Shown here: piece by piece, positions 49,297 to 59,223 of the stretch | How positions within the stretch are numbered: the stretch's first letter is position 1 | How the letters are laid out: each line of letters starts with the position of its first letter | Origin: Spirodela intermedia | Taxonomy: Eukaryota > Streptophyta > Magnoliopsida > Alismatales > Araceae | Assembly (NCBI GenBank): GCA_902729315.2 | Contig: LR746265.1 | Location: 7,570,892-7,634,891 of the forward strand | DNA: 64,000 nt | Direction: 5' to 3' | Made by a program: the position numbers and the translations under genes | The notes under the pieces: generated by a model | What the model saw: only the letters and a program-made list of their open reading frames with translations | What the model was told of the DNA's origin: nothing | Databases searched by the model: none

Positions 49297-49385
49297 CATC
49301 CCTCAGTACTGAAAATATTCTCAATCATGGATAATGTCTGCCCACTACTTCTGTTGCTTTTCCAAACAACGGCATCATTGGGATG
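49297..49385 (-). ncRNA. Box C/D snoRNA candidate, target unknown
   Basis: On the - strand CATCCC (49380-49385), box C-like ATGATGC (49372-49378), box D CTGA (49303-49306) and GGGATG (49297-49302) give a perfect 6-bp terminal stem around properly placed boxes, about 89 nt apart. The C box deviates at the last base. The antisense stretch before box D (ATATTTTCAGTA) matches no rRNA segment I know. Confidence 0.5.
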
Positions 49386-49502
49386 CAGACGGAAGATCAA
49401 AATTTCGCAGACACAAACGAGAGTGAGATACTTAAGCCTCGTCAAGATCAAAATCTCACGAAAATGAAAATGTTAGCAGATAGGAAGAAGTTTAACGGTG
49501 GA

Positions 49503-49590
49503 TTTTCTCAGTTCAGGTCTCCATGAAGGTTCCGCACAGAGTTGTACTCCTAGGAAGAACGAAAGTTTTCATTTTCATCATCATCGAAGA
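49503..49590 (-). ncRNA. Box C/D snoRNA, array unit 1 (18S guide, U59/snR54-like)
   Basis: Box C ATGATGA at 49578-49584, box D CTGA at 49508-49511 (- strand). AACTTTCGTTCTT (49555-49567) is a 13-nt exact antisense to the conserved 18S segment AAGAACGAAAGTT, the site methylated via U59 in human and snR54 in yeast (A). It is followed by CCTAG, a weak D' box. A second stretch GGAGACCTGAA before box D is conserved in all units; target not identified. Terminal stem TCTTC pairs only partly here. Confidence 0.78.
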
Positions 49591-49676
49591 CCACCGTTTA
49601 CCCATTGGAAATTAAAAACTATGCATTATAAATCTTACAAATCGATGAAACTTAAACGCGAATATAAAGTGGTAAA

Positions 49677-49763
49677 TCTCCTCAGTTCAGGTCTCCAAAG
49701 GTTCCGCACGGAGCTGTGCTCCTAGGAAGAACGAAAGTTTTTTTTTTGCATCATCATCGAAGA
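49677..49763 (-). ncRNA. Box C/D snoRNA, array unit 2 (18S guide, U59/snR54-like)
   Basis: Box C ATGATGA at 49751-49757, box D CTGA at 49682-49685, terminal stem TCTTC (49759-49763) with GGAGA (49677-49681). Same 18S antisense as unit 1. The segment between box C and the guide has become a poly-A run on the - strand. Spacing to unit 1 is 174 bp. Confidence 0.78.
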
Positions 49764-49850
49764 CCACCGGTCAACCACGGCAGTTAAAAACGTAAGCATA
49801 GTAAATCTTACAAAACTATGAAATCTAAAAGCGAAAAATAAAGAGGTGCG

Positions 49851-49938
49851 TCTCCTCAGTTCAGGTCTCCATAAAGGTTCCGCACGGAGCTGTACTCCTA
49901 GGAAGAACGAAAGTTTTCATTTGTATCGTCATCGAAGA
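49851..49938 (-). ncRNA. Box C/D snoRNA, array unit 3 (18S guide, U59/snR54-like)
   Basis: Box D CTGA at 49856-49859, terminal stem TCTTC/GGAGA intact, 18S antisense intact. Box C is ATGACGA (49926-49932), one T-to-C change from consensus, so it may be weaker. Spacing to unit 2 is 174 bp. Confidence 0.68.
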
Positions 49939-50029
49939 CCTCTCTCGACACCTCTAATCAGAAGAAGGATTCAACACGATAAATGCATCGGATCGATATT
50001 AACCAGAAGCGGTGCTAGAGTAAATCAAC

Positions 50030-50108
50030 CTATTTCAGAACTCTGCACAGTTTTCGTCCGTAGTGAATCCCCATCGAAAGAACGAAGGAACACTTAGTCG
50101 TCCTCAGA
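50030..50108 (-). pseudogene. Degenerate snoRNA array unit
   Basis: Sits about one period (179 bp) after unit 3. Box D CTGA at 50035-50038; guide-like CCTTCGTTCTT with one mismatch to the array guide; box C position reads AGGACGA (50098-50104). Conserved placement but eroded boxes suggest a dead unit. Confidence 0.5.
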
Positions 50109-50179
50109 AACCAAGGCTCATCCATCAAATCAAAAACATAAACTACAGAAAAAGGGAAACACGGATCGAAAGAGGCCGA

Positions 50180-50266
50180 TCTCCTCGGTTCAGGTCTCCA
50201 TGAGGCTCCGCACAGAGGAGGACCTCCTCGGAAGAACGAAAGTTATGCTGTGATCGCCATAGAAGA
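50180..50266 (-). ncRNA. snoRNA array unit 5, box-eroded copy
   Basis: The 18S antisense AACTTTCGTTCTT and the conserved GGAGACCTGAA are intact, and stem TCTTC/GGAGA is kept. Box C reads ATGGCGA (50254-50260) and box D reads CCGA (50185-50188). Likely inactive or poorly processed. It is closest to the leader-intron donor. Confidence 0.5.
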
Positions 50267-50380
50267 CCCCCGACGAATCCAAAGAACAGGTAAGAGCAAG
50301 CGGCCATCACCTGCTCAGATCGCTACTTCGACCAGCTTCTCCCAGCCGCCAATCCTCAACTCTGAATGGGTACTTCGGCA

Positions 50381-50507
50381 ATTTATAGGGGGCGCGTGAA
50401 AACCCTAGCCCTAGCTGTCGTGGCCACGACATCTTTAAACTGGGCCTCCATATCACAGACAGAGATACCCCTCCGCCGATGGGCCCAATGCTCATTTCAC
50501 CGGCCCA
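50381..50507 (-). promoter_or_regulatory. RPL10 promoter: TATA box, telobox, three site II motifs
   Basis: TATAAAT on the - strand (50381-50387); telobox AAACCCTA at 50400-50407; site II motifs TGGGCC at 50441-50446, TGGGCCCA at 50480-50487 and GGCCCA at 50502-50507. Telobox plus site II is the standard arrangement in plant ribosomal protein promoters. The coiled-coil gene begins about 390 bp away in the other direction. Confidence 0.7.
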
Positions 50508-50894
50508 TTAAGGCATAATTTATTTATCATAAATATATATATGTAAATAATTTCGTGAATGGTATTTAAGAAAGCGTGGTCGTCGTCGGAGGTGGGGCCC
50601 ACCGTTTTGAGAGGGTTCCCCTCTCGCGGGGGTACGTGAGAAGGTTAGACCTGTCCTGCTCGGTCTTCCGTCTTCTCGCCGGCGACAGGTCTGCCCTTCT
50701 CCGGCGCCGGCGACTTCTCCGGCGTCCCCGCCGCATCTCCGGCGAGATTGAGCACCGGCAGGGAGGCTCTGCCGCCGGCGAGCTTCCTCTGGATCCGTCT
50801 GCGGGGGCCCTCGACTCGCTGATTGCCGTCGGGTTATGAGGAGTTCGTTGACGCGGGCCGGGGGTTTCTCTTTGTTCTCTATCTGGTCCGTTCC

Positions 50895-53800
50895 ATGGCG
50901 TACAGGAGGAAGAAGAGCAATCCGAGGTCGTCCACCTTGGAGGATTTTGCATCCACTGACGCTGTGGACGATTCGCTCGGAGGTCTCTCTCTCGCCGCGC
51001 AGGCCATTCGCGCCTCGTCCGCGCACCGCGACTCATCCCTCTCGTCCGCCTATGACGAATCAGCTATTTCATTGGCCTACAGGGATTCCGATCTTCAGAT
51101 GTCGTCGTCCCAGCAGCGGGTGAGTCTGCCTCTTATCCATCTCCTTCAATCCGATCGCAGTGTTTGTTTTTTGTCCTGGGAATTCATTCGAATGAATAGC
51201 AACTTGGTCTGATAGGATGGAAATCACGTGCGTGTCTATTAATTCAATACACTTTTTCGATTTTCTTTTGTGTGATCGCTCCATTTATCTGGCAGTTTTT
51301 TTTATAACATCAAAGGAAGAAAATTAGTTGACCTGCCTTCTGTTTTTATTAATTGCGTGGAGTAGTTCACATTTAGGGAAAGTAATCGAGGGAGAGGTAT
51401 TTAAATTGTTTATCAAGATAGCATTTAATCTATGGAGATACAATTAAAGTCAATATTTTAGTTTCCTTCAATGATGAATACTGAGTTTTTAATGATGATC
51501 TGGTAAATCTGCATTTTTCCATCACAGTCATGTTTTTATGGCTCATGAAATGTCGTTTCTTCTCAGGACTAAGACTTTTAAGATGGGAATGGTGTTAACT
51601 TTTTTTTTCCTCTTTTTCCTATGAAAATACTTTTATTTTGTCGTCTAGATTTATTGGGGAGGCATTTGGTGTGTTTTCAACGTTTCTCATCAATTTGTTA
51701 ATGAATGCTCCTTTATTTTAGTTATTGTTTCACTGGTCCTTCCGAATTTCTCGTTTGTAAGTTTAAACCCTCCGAACATATTTCTTCATACCAGGTTGTA
51801 TAGGTTATATCCTAATTACCTTCATCCGCTGCCATGACCAATGCCATCATTTATCTAACTGTTTTTAATTTTTCTCTCTCTTCCAGCATCCTCCCTTAAA
51901 GAATCTGTTTAGTATTATCCTGGTTTGGCAGTTATTACCAATTTTATTGAAAGATTATGTAGTATTTATGACGACTTTGCATGTTAACTTTTTAATGTAT
52001 TACTTATGATCAAGGGTGCTGAGGAGGTTATGCAATTTAATAGATCCTCAGTGTGCTGAGGAGGATGCAAAGTTATGAAAGTGGGCAAGTTTTCTTAAGG
52101 AACTTAGGTGGTCTGGATATGGTTTAGGGGGTAATATGTGGTTGAACTTTTAAATCAAGTACTAACGTCAAAGTGCTGTAATATTGCACAGGTTATGTGA
52201 TTTATAACAATACGACATAATTTATGCATATTTATTCATGTGCCTACCTTGTTAAAGAGACCTAAATACGAAAAATAAATCAGACAAGTAGACATATAAC
52301 ACCACACATTGTTATTGATATGATCAGCCTAATTAGAAATGTACAGGGGAAAATTAGCAAAAACCACAAAGTGAAAATTGTAGATTCCTTGACATGAGAA
52401 AATTACCCGTAGGATATATGCTGGGGAAACTGCTATGAAAAGCAAACGGATTTAAGCTTAACTGAGAGCCATTCGCCTCAGCTCAGTATTGCAGTTGGCA
52501 GGAAATGGGAAATTTCGTCAAGACTTTTTTAAATAAGAGGTAAATTCATACTGGAGAAAGAGAATGATTTAAGACTGGGAAATGTCCTGATTCACTGTCT
52601 TCTCAGAAGGTTTAGAGAGTCTACAGATGTGTTGCTGGTGGTCCTGGAAATGTTTCTGACATACTTTAACAAACGATAGCATTCTGTGGCAAGCTACTTG
52701 AGACAGGAAGCTGTCGTTTTCAAGAGTCTAGGTGCTTAAACATTAGGCCCTTTCAGCTGTACTAGTCGAAAGATTGTGCAGGAAAGGAAGAGACCGATGA
52801 TAAAAATAAAAATGAATGGGTTTTGTGCCAGAAAGTATTCTAGACTTTATTAATGGCTAAAAATGGAATTACATCCGATCAGCAAGAGTTGTGGTTTCAG
52901 TTTTTTTTTCGTTCCTTTTTTGTAATTAAGACATTTTGATGGTCACAAAGACAATCTCACATGCACTCTCAATTTCATGTCATGCAATTTATGCATGGGC
53001 AAACTATGCTGAGAACTTGTGGGGTGCTATATCAAGTGATCTGGTTGAACACGGTGGTGTTCACACGCACCTTTTTTATATACTAGTATTATTATATAAT
53101 TTATCTGTTATATTCATATTTTGCTATTCAATCGATTTTCATGAAAATATAACAGGTATTAAATATTTTCCTTTTTTTTTACTCAAATGTATCTTATGTT
53201 TTTTTTTATGTGAATATTTATCCGTGTAATTGTAGTATTATGTACCATTTTCCTCGTTTCTGTATCCCTCCAGAATTTTACCACGATTTATTTATCACAT
53301 TTGTTAATGGACAACGACTACGATTTTGTACAGGACACAGCAGCGTACGAGTATACCTCTTTGAAAAACCTAAATGGGTCCAAAGCGGAAGGATTCTGGG
53401 AGGCTCTATCCAGAAAAGCTAAATCTATCATCGACGATGATAATCCAGCGCAGCAGCCCAAAAACCTCACCCAGAATCTGCCGCAGATGATGCTCAAGAC
53501 ACCAACTGCTACCCAGGTGGGAACGAAATCATACGATCTCTACTGTCTCGAAGGAGAAACCTTTGACCATCTAATACATTCAAAAAAAAGAAAATCTATT
53601 TCTTTCCTGTTCATGTGGCATGAATCTTTTTTTTCTATTTACAGCTCGATCAGCCCCGTCAGTCACCAGAGAGACACAAAAGGGTGGATAATCCGACGAT
53701 TCAGAAAAGCCTAGGTGCTCTAACATCTTCCCTTCATTATATCGGCGGCACAATTGGGAATGCCTTGGAAGTAAGATACTCCTCCAATCTCATTTGCTGG

Positions 53801-55026
53801 GACCTGTGAACTAATATGTGTTGGATCCTCCATTTCATGGAGATCTGGATGCTTGAAAGCTTCTCAAGGTGATTCAATTCCGATTGCTGGCATCCTCAGG
53901 AAGGCCTGATGATCGTCGAGAATAAGACCGTGGACATCATCCAGGAGACAAAGAAGCTCAACATAAGAAGGAAGAACAGCGGATCACATGTTCAGAGCTC
54001 ACTCTTGAACCCCTCTGGTCTTCCTCAGATGCCAGCCGACCATGAAACGCAGCTGAAGGCCTCTCGCGACGTAAGGTGGCAATAACGAATGCATCAGTAG
54101 ATCTTTTGGCTTCCTCTTTTAGTTATTTTAATAATTTCTCCTGATGAAATATTACTGTTTATAGTATTGGATAAAACCCAATAAAATAGGTTTATTGAGT
54201 TGAAGAAAAATACCCCAAATTTGGAAAAATCTTAATTAGTCTCTCTCTCTCTCTCTCTTCCCATCTGAATCCTTGCGCATGCTGTATTTCGGATGACCAT
54301 GAAACCCAGCTGAAGGCCTCTCATGCATCAGTAGATCTTGTGGTTTCCCCTTTTAGTTATTTTAATAATATATCCTGATGAAATATTACTATTTATAGTA
54401 TTAGATAAAACCCAATAAAATGGGTTTATTGAGCTGAAGAAAAATACACCCCAAATTAAGAAAAACCTTAACCTTTGGGGCAGCATTCTCCCTAACATCT
54501 CGAGATATTTCATCTGTGTCGGGTAACTACAGGTGGCTAATGCAATGGCCGCCAAGGCCAAGCTGCTGCTGCGGGAGCTGAAGACCGTCAAGGCTGAACT
54601 GGCGTTTGCCAAGGAGCGAGGTGCCCAGTTGGAGGAGGAGAACAGACTCCTCAGAGAAAGTCGTGTGAAGGGCCACCACCACCCCGAGGAAGACGAAGAC
54701 CTGGTAATGTGCTGGTTCCGGGTTCGGCGCGGAATCTCACGGGCTTTTATATGAATCGGCCCGAAATTGATCTGACGGACCCATGCCCGCTTTCTCCTCA
54801 GATCCGATTGCAGCTGGAGACGCTGCTGGCGGAGAAGGCCCGGCTGGCGCAGGAGAACTCCGTCTACGCCCGCGAGAATCGATTCCTGAGGGAGATTGTG
54901 GAGTACCACCAGCTCACCATGCAGGACCTCGTCTCCTTCAACGATGATGACGACCACCTCTTCCTCTCCTCCACCGCCGCCGCCGCCGCTGGGTCTCCTT
55001 CTTCCCCAGGTGCGTCCTCCCCATGA
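50895..55026 (+). CDS. Plant-specific coiled-coil protein, 366 aa, six exons
   Basis: Exons: 50895-51119, 53334-53516, 53645-53770, 53900-54070, 54533-54703, 54802-55026, all phase 0 with GT-AG ends. Conserved features of this plant family: MAYRRKK start, [64 protein letters not shown], then two coiled-coil exons ([57 protein letters not shown]). I know the family as uncharacterised in plants and assign no function. The last exon ends in an Ala/Ser-rich tail; CCCCAG|GTGCGT at 55010 could be an alternative donor. The 5' part is GC-rich; intron 1 is 2.2 kb. Confidence 0.85.
51120..53333 (+). other. Large first intron of the coiled-coil gene
   Basis: AT-rich, no RNA gene, repeat pair or retroelement motif recognised. 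Confidence 0.55.
54038..54472 (+). repeat. Tandem duplication including the end of exon 4
   Basis: 54038-54236 and 54295-54472 align closely: GACCATGAAACGCAGCTGAAGG versus the same with CCCAG, then GCATCAGTAGATCTT, TTTTAGTTATTTTAATAAT, TCCTGATGAAATATTACT and GATAAAACCCAATAAAAT. The second copy starts inside the exon-4 coding sequence but has lost the donor region. A CT run (54241-54258) lies between them. Confidence 0.85.
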
Positions 55027-55401
55027 CTTCTCTCTGTCTCTGTCTCTCTCTCTCTACCGCCGTGGGTCTTCGTCAGTTTGTTATTTCTCTCTCCTCTCTC
55101 TAGGGGAGGAAGGGGGTGGTGGTTTTACAGAAGAAATGCGTCGCCTGGTTGGTATGCGTCCATAGGCAGATATGCTTTGCATTGTGGCCATATGATTAAA
55201 TTGCTTCATTCATATCTGTGTGAATATATAGATGTATATGTGGAGGCCCCTGATGAGAGAGCCAGAGAGAGAAAGAGAGAGTAGTTTTCATGTGGGTGAA
55301 TGGGGGATCGACAAGTGGCAGGCGAAGGTGGGTTCTGGCCCAGGGCCAGTGTAGCTGTCTGGGCCCAGCCCGACGAAGTTATCCACGGGCCCCAGACCGG
55401 A

Positions 55402-55402
<1 letters not shown>

Positions 55403-55469
<67 letters not shown>
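55403..55469. repeat. Compound (GT)n(GA)n microsatellite
   Basis: About 15 GT units running straight into about 18 GA units. Confidence 0.95.
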
Positions 55470-55471
<2 letters not shown>

Positions 55472-55602
55472 ATGATAGGATGGATAATCGGCAAAAAATG
55501 GGTTATGATGGGCCGAGTCTCTTTCTAGGTAGGCCTTTTGTGGGAAGATGAAACCCTGGTTTTTATCTCATGTGGTGGCTCACGACGATCAATGACGTAG
55601 TA

Positions 55603-55604
<2 letters not shown>

Positions 55605-55645
<41 letters not shown>

Positions 55646-55802
55646 CTGTCTCTCGCTCTCTATCTAACCCTTTATTCATCTCTCTTTCTCAGTCTGGCCC
55701 TTTATTCCTTTGCCCGTTTATTCCTCCCTCCTCAGTCAGTCAACGTGTCACTTTAATCTGTGTGTGTGTGTGTGTGTGTCTCTCTCTCTCTCTCTCTCTC
55801 TC
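55605..55802. repeat. CT and GT microsatellite cluster
   Basis: (TC)n at 55605-55640, then (GT)n at 55759-55779 joined to (CT)n at 55779-55802, with CT-rich sequence between. Confidence 0.9.
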
Positions 55803-56378
55803 GATCTCTTTCTCTCTCATCTATCTATTTTTTTGTCAATGCAAAGAGGTCATAAAAAATTGAAAATATAAAAAATTATGTATAATGCATTAATTTAGAT
55901 TTGACAAATGAGATACTTAAAAAAGGAAAAAAGGACCCCCCGTTTAAAATTATATATATTTTAGTTATTCTCTTTACTATAAAAATGATGTGAAAGGAAC
56001 AACATTTTCATAGGACCTTGTCCAAAAACAGTATGTTTGACTAAGATAGCCCTCTGTCACGTGGGAGCATCTGAGCGGTCGATTCCGAACCGATTGAAGG
56101 GTAATCGATGGGGCTATTCTAGGTATTTCACCATATCGGAACATCGAGAAACGGATAATTCCCGCAGATTCTCGGGTGTTTGACAACTGTTCTCTCTCTC
56201 TAAACCCAACAAAACCCAGTCTGCTCCGTTCCAGACGAGAAGAATCAGTGGAAATCGGCTAAGAATAGGAAGATCGAGTTCGATAAATTGTTGGAGAGGA
56301 GAGGTTTCTTCTCGGCAGGGGCTCGAGATCTCGCGATCCTTGTCGCTGGTGCCGCTGGGGATCTGAATCGGAAGGAAC

Positions 56379-57068
56379 ATGGGGGACAAGGCGCCGCCGC
56401 TGTCGCCGGAGGCTGCCGCCGCCATGGCGGCGGCGACGGCCGTGCAGCCATCATCGCCCCGCTTCTTCCCCCCCTCGCCGGCGGCGGGGAAGCACCGTCG
56501 GATCGCGATCGCCGTGGATCTGAGCGATGAGAGCGCCTATGCTGTCAGGTGGGCTGTGCAGAACTACCTCCGCCCGGGGGACTCCGTCGTCCTCCTCCAT
56601 GTGAGCCCCACGAGCGTGCTCTACGGCGCCGACTGGGGCTCCGTCGACCTCTCGGTGTCGGCCCGCGCCGCCGCGGATGAGGGATCCGAGGAGTCGCAGC
56701 GGAAGCTGGAGGATGACTTCGATGCCTTGACCACCACTAAGGCACAAGACCTGGCGCTGCCGCTGCTGGAGGCGCAGATTCCGTTCAAGATCCACATCGT
56801 TAAGGATCACGACATGAAGGAGAGGCTGTGCCTCGAGATCGAGCGCCTCGGTCCGAGCGCGGTGATCATGGGATCGAGGGGATTTGGCGCCTCGCGGAGA
56901 ACCATTAAAGGCAGACTGGGGAGCGTCAGCGACTACTGTGTCCACCATTGCGTCTCTCCCGTTGTGGTTGTCCGCTATCCGGAAGACAAGGATGGCGGCG
57001 GAGTGGTTTCTGTTTCTGTCGCGGAGCCGGAAGATGGTAGCGGCGCGGAGGATAACGCGGCGGTGTAG
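56379..57068 (+). CDS. Universal stress protein, PHOS32-like, 229 aa
   Basis: USP-domain protein, likely ATP-binding and cytosolic. The domain starts at RRIAIAVDLSDESAYAVRWA (about 40-60) and continues through SVVLLHVSPTSVLYGADWGSVD, EESQRKLEDDFDAL and KIHIVKDHDMKERLCLEIER. The nucleotide-binding loop GSRGFGASRRTIKGRLGS (165-182) has the G-x2-G-x9-G pattern. The N-terminal SSPRFFPPSP matches the region phosphorylated in Arabidopsis PHOS32. The coding region is a single exon with a GC-rich Ala-run start; AAG|GTGAG at about 57103 could be a 3' UTR intron donor. The acidic tail differs between homologues. Confidence 0.92.
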   Translation: MGDKAPPLSPEAAAAMAAATAVQPSSPRFFPPSPAAGKHRRIAIAVDLSDESAYAVRWAVQNYLRPGDSVVLLHVSPTSVLYGADWGSVDLSVSARAAADEGSEESQRKLEDDFDALTTTKAQDLALPLLEAQIPFKIHIVKDHDMKERLCLEIERLGPSAVIMGSRGFGASRRTIKGRLGSVSDYCVHHCVSPVVVVRYPEDKDGGGVVSVSVAEPEDGSGAEDNAAV

Positions 57069-57471
57069 GAGCAGGAACACCATGACGCATCCGACGACAA
57101 GAAAGGTGAGATTATGTTCCGCGTCTGAGATGAACTTTTGAAAAAAATAAATTCCGTTTAAATTCCCTCCCTGCATCGCTCGATATTTGCATCCCCAAAA
57201 CAATGATCAAGGATGCTAACTCGCGTCTTCTCCCTCGTCTTCCTGAATCTGTTATGGGTTTTGGAATTCCCCAACACTGAGGGAACAGTGTGCTTGGGGT
57301 TTTTCCTCTGTAGAACTACCGGATCTTGGTTTCCATGCCTTGGGATCGTCACCTTCTATTCAGCTTCATGTTCTTCATTATCCTGGATGATTACTTGCTG
57401 TCTCATCGGTCAACTTTTAGAAGGCCGTTTATTCTTGAAATCCATCATATAACATTTCAAGTTGCTCAAGC

Positions 57472-57831
57472 TGCTTTGAAATCATGATTTTGTGTTTTCT
57501 TTTATCTATTGATACTGTTTGAAATGTTCTTCCTGTTATGAATATTGGATTTCGAGAGGATTTCCTATTCTAAATCATTTGAACATATTTCTATTTCTCA
57601 TGAAAGCAAAAAGAATTGATGTCATGAACCCACATCATTTCGCCTAAGTCTGCTTTGAAGATCATGATTCTATTTTTGGTCTTCTATCCATTGACGCTGT
57701 TTGAAATGTTCTTCCTGTTATGAACCTTTGATTTCGAGCAGATTTCCTATCGTAAATCAGTTAGATAGATTTTTTATTTCTCATGGAAGGCAAAAAGAAT
57801 TGACGTCAGGAATCCAGCTCATTTCGCTTCA
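57472..57831. repeat. Tandem duplication, about 179-bp unit
   Basis: 57472-57650 and 57651-57831 share TGTTTGAAATGTTCTTCCTG, TTATGAA, TTTCGAG, GATTTCCTAT and CAAAAAGAATTGA in order. Moderately diverged. Confidence 0.85.
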
Positions 57832-58209
57832 AAAGGTTATTCCTTGGTGAGGGTCATGGTAATGGTAACGAGTCAGATACCACCATGTCTCATCCCTGAC
57901 GGAATAGAATACTAAGAACATGAACAAATCGTAGACAATATTCAAAGGTAAATTTCATGAGTTCTCTGAATTATCATCTTTGACAGTTGATTGGAGTCTC
58001 CCGACTGAAACCAATCACGGTTACGGTCTGAACAAGACTTCTCCGTTGGCCGCATCTACCTTTTTCTGGCACTGGACCTACTCTCAGTCGGAACTTGATT
58101 GAGGGAGTCCACATATGACACAAATGGATTCCCACAATTAGCAAAAACTTTTGCAGCTATAATATCACACTCAACCTTCATGTTTTTTGCCGGTTTCTTC
58201 AAGTCATAT

Positions 58210-58367
58210 GCAACACAATGAATCTGGTTCATTGCAATGTCTGAATCAGAGTCCGCTGACTCGGATGGATGGCATTCGTGTTTTTACCTTTTTGCTTGAC
58301 GTTTGCAGCACAATGGATCCGGTTCATTGCGATGTCTGAATCAGAGCCTGCTGACTAGGATGGATCC
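58210..58367. repeat. Tandem duplication, about 97-bp unit
   Basis: GCA(A/G)CACAATG(A/G)ATC(T/C)GGTTCATTGC and ATGTCTGAATCAGAG(T/C)C.GCTGACT recur. On the - strand each unit reads ESADSDSDIAMN(Q/R)IHC, so the repeat keeps an open frame within the unit; one copy then runs into a stop. Confidence 0.8.
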
Positions 58368-59191
58368 AGATGCCAGGCCATATCCTCCATCTTTATGTAC
58401 ACTAATCTCTTGAACCATGATATTTCCATATCAAGCCAAAGCCTCATTGGGAGACTTTGGAACAAAACCTGAAATGGATGATATGGGATTCGCAATCAAT
58501 TGAGATGCTCCGTGCCATGGTTTTTGGTTTCCAAGTTTCAACTTCTCTCCCCCTCGAGGTCTCATAAGTTTCTTTTTTTGGGGTGTGAGCAGATAGAGAG
58601 GGGCGACCCTGGGTGAGAGGAGGGTGTGCTGTCTGAGAGAATTCGCTTGATTTTGCTGTCTTAATCTTAGTTTCATGCATATATAGTTTCTGTAAATCAA
58701 AGTCTCAGGATTTTTCTTCTGATTTGGGTGGCGGCATTATAGGTTGTTTGCCTCGTTGTGAGCTCCAATGGTGAATGCTGCATCAATGAGCTCTACTTGA
58801 TATTATAAGATAGCTAAAACCAATGTCAGCCAGGTGGACCCTGTTCTCCCAGCTAGACGGCATATAATGTCGCAAGTGCTCTTTCAGCATCCCATTAACG
58901 TGCTCTGTCTAGCCTCGGGCATTATCATACCTAACGCCTGGTGAGACCGACCCAAGTTTCCTGTTTCGGAAAGTGGGAATTTATTTCCAGAAAATGATCT
59001 TATTATCTGTGGGTTTGAGCCACTTGGCAGAACCAATATGCTTGGAATATTCCCAAACCAGAACCAATATGCTTTCTATGACATTTTTATCAGTCGGATC
59101 TCTCTGTTTCTTCAGTCTCTGAGTCCTAATTTTGACAACGATCCTTATCACCACATGCATGATTCATAGAGGTTCTTGAGCAGATTTTCTG

Positions 59192-59223
<32 letters not shown>

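Larger units (their letters stand above)
48812..50310 (-). other. RPL10 5' leader intron, host of snoRNA units
   Basis: On the - strand the donor is ATCTGAGCAG|GTGATG (exon ends 50311) and the acceptor is TTGCAG|GGAGAAG (exon resumes 48811). It is 1499 nt long and contains at least five C/D-like units plus two decayed ones, all in host orientation. Confidence 0.75.
55027..56378. other. Intergenic: 3' UTR, microsatellites, USP promoter
   Basis: Contains the microsatellites listed separately and a likely USP 5' UTR in the last 200 bp. No further gene recognised; open frames across the dinucleotide runs are low-complexity. Confidence 0.5.

Noticed and set aside
49503-50266. CRISPR-like array reading of the regularly spaced repeats
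   Set aside because: Units are about 174 bp apart with repeats near 90 bp, in a plant intron, and carry C/D boxes with rRNA antisense; nothing resembles CRISPR.
56451-57203. 250-codon - strand frame opposite the USP gene
   Set aside because: Shadow of the GC-rich USP exon; no recognisable domain.
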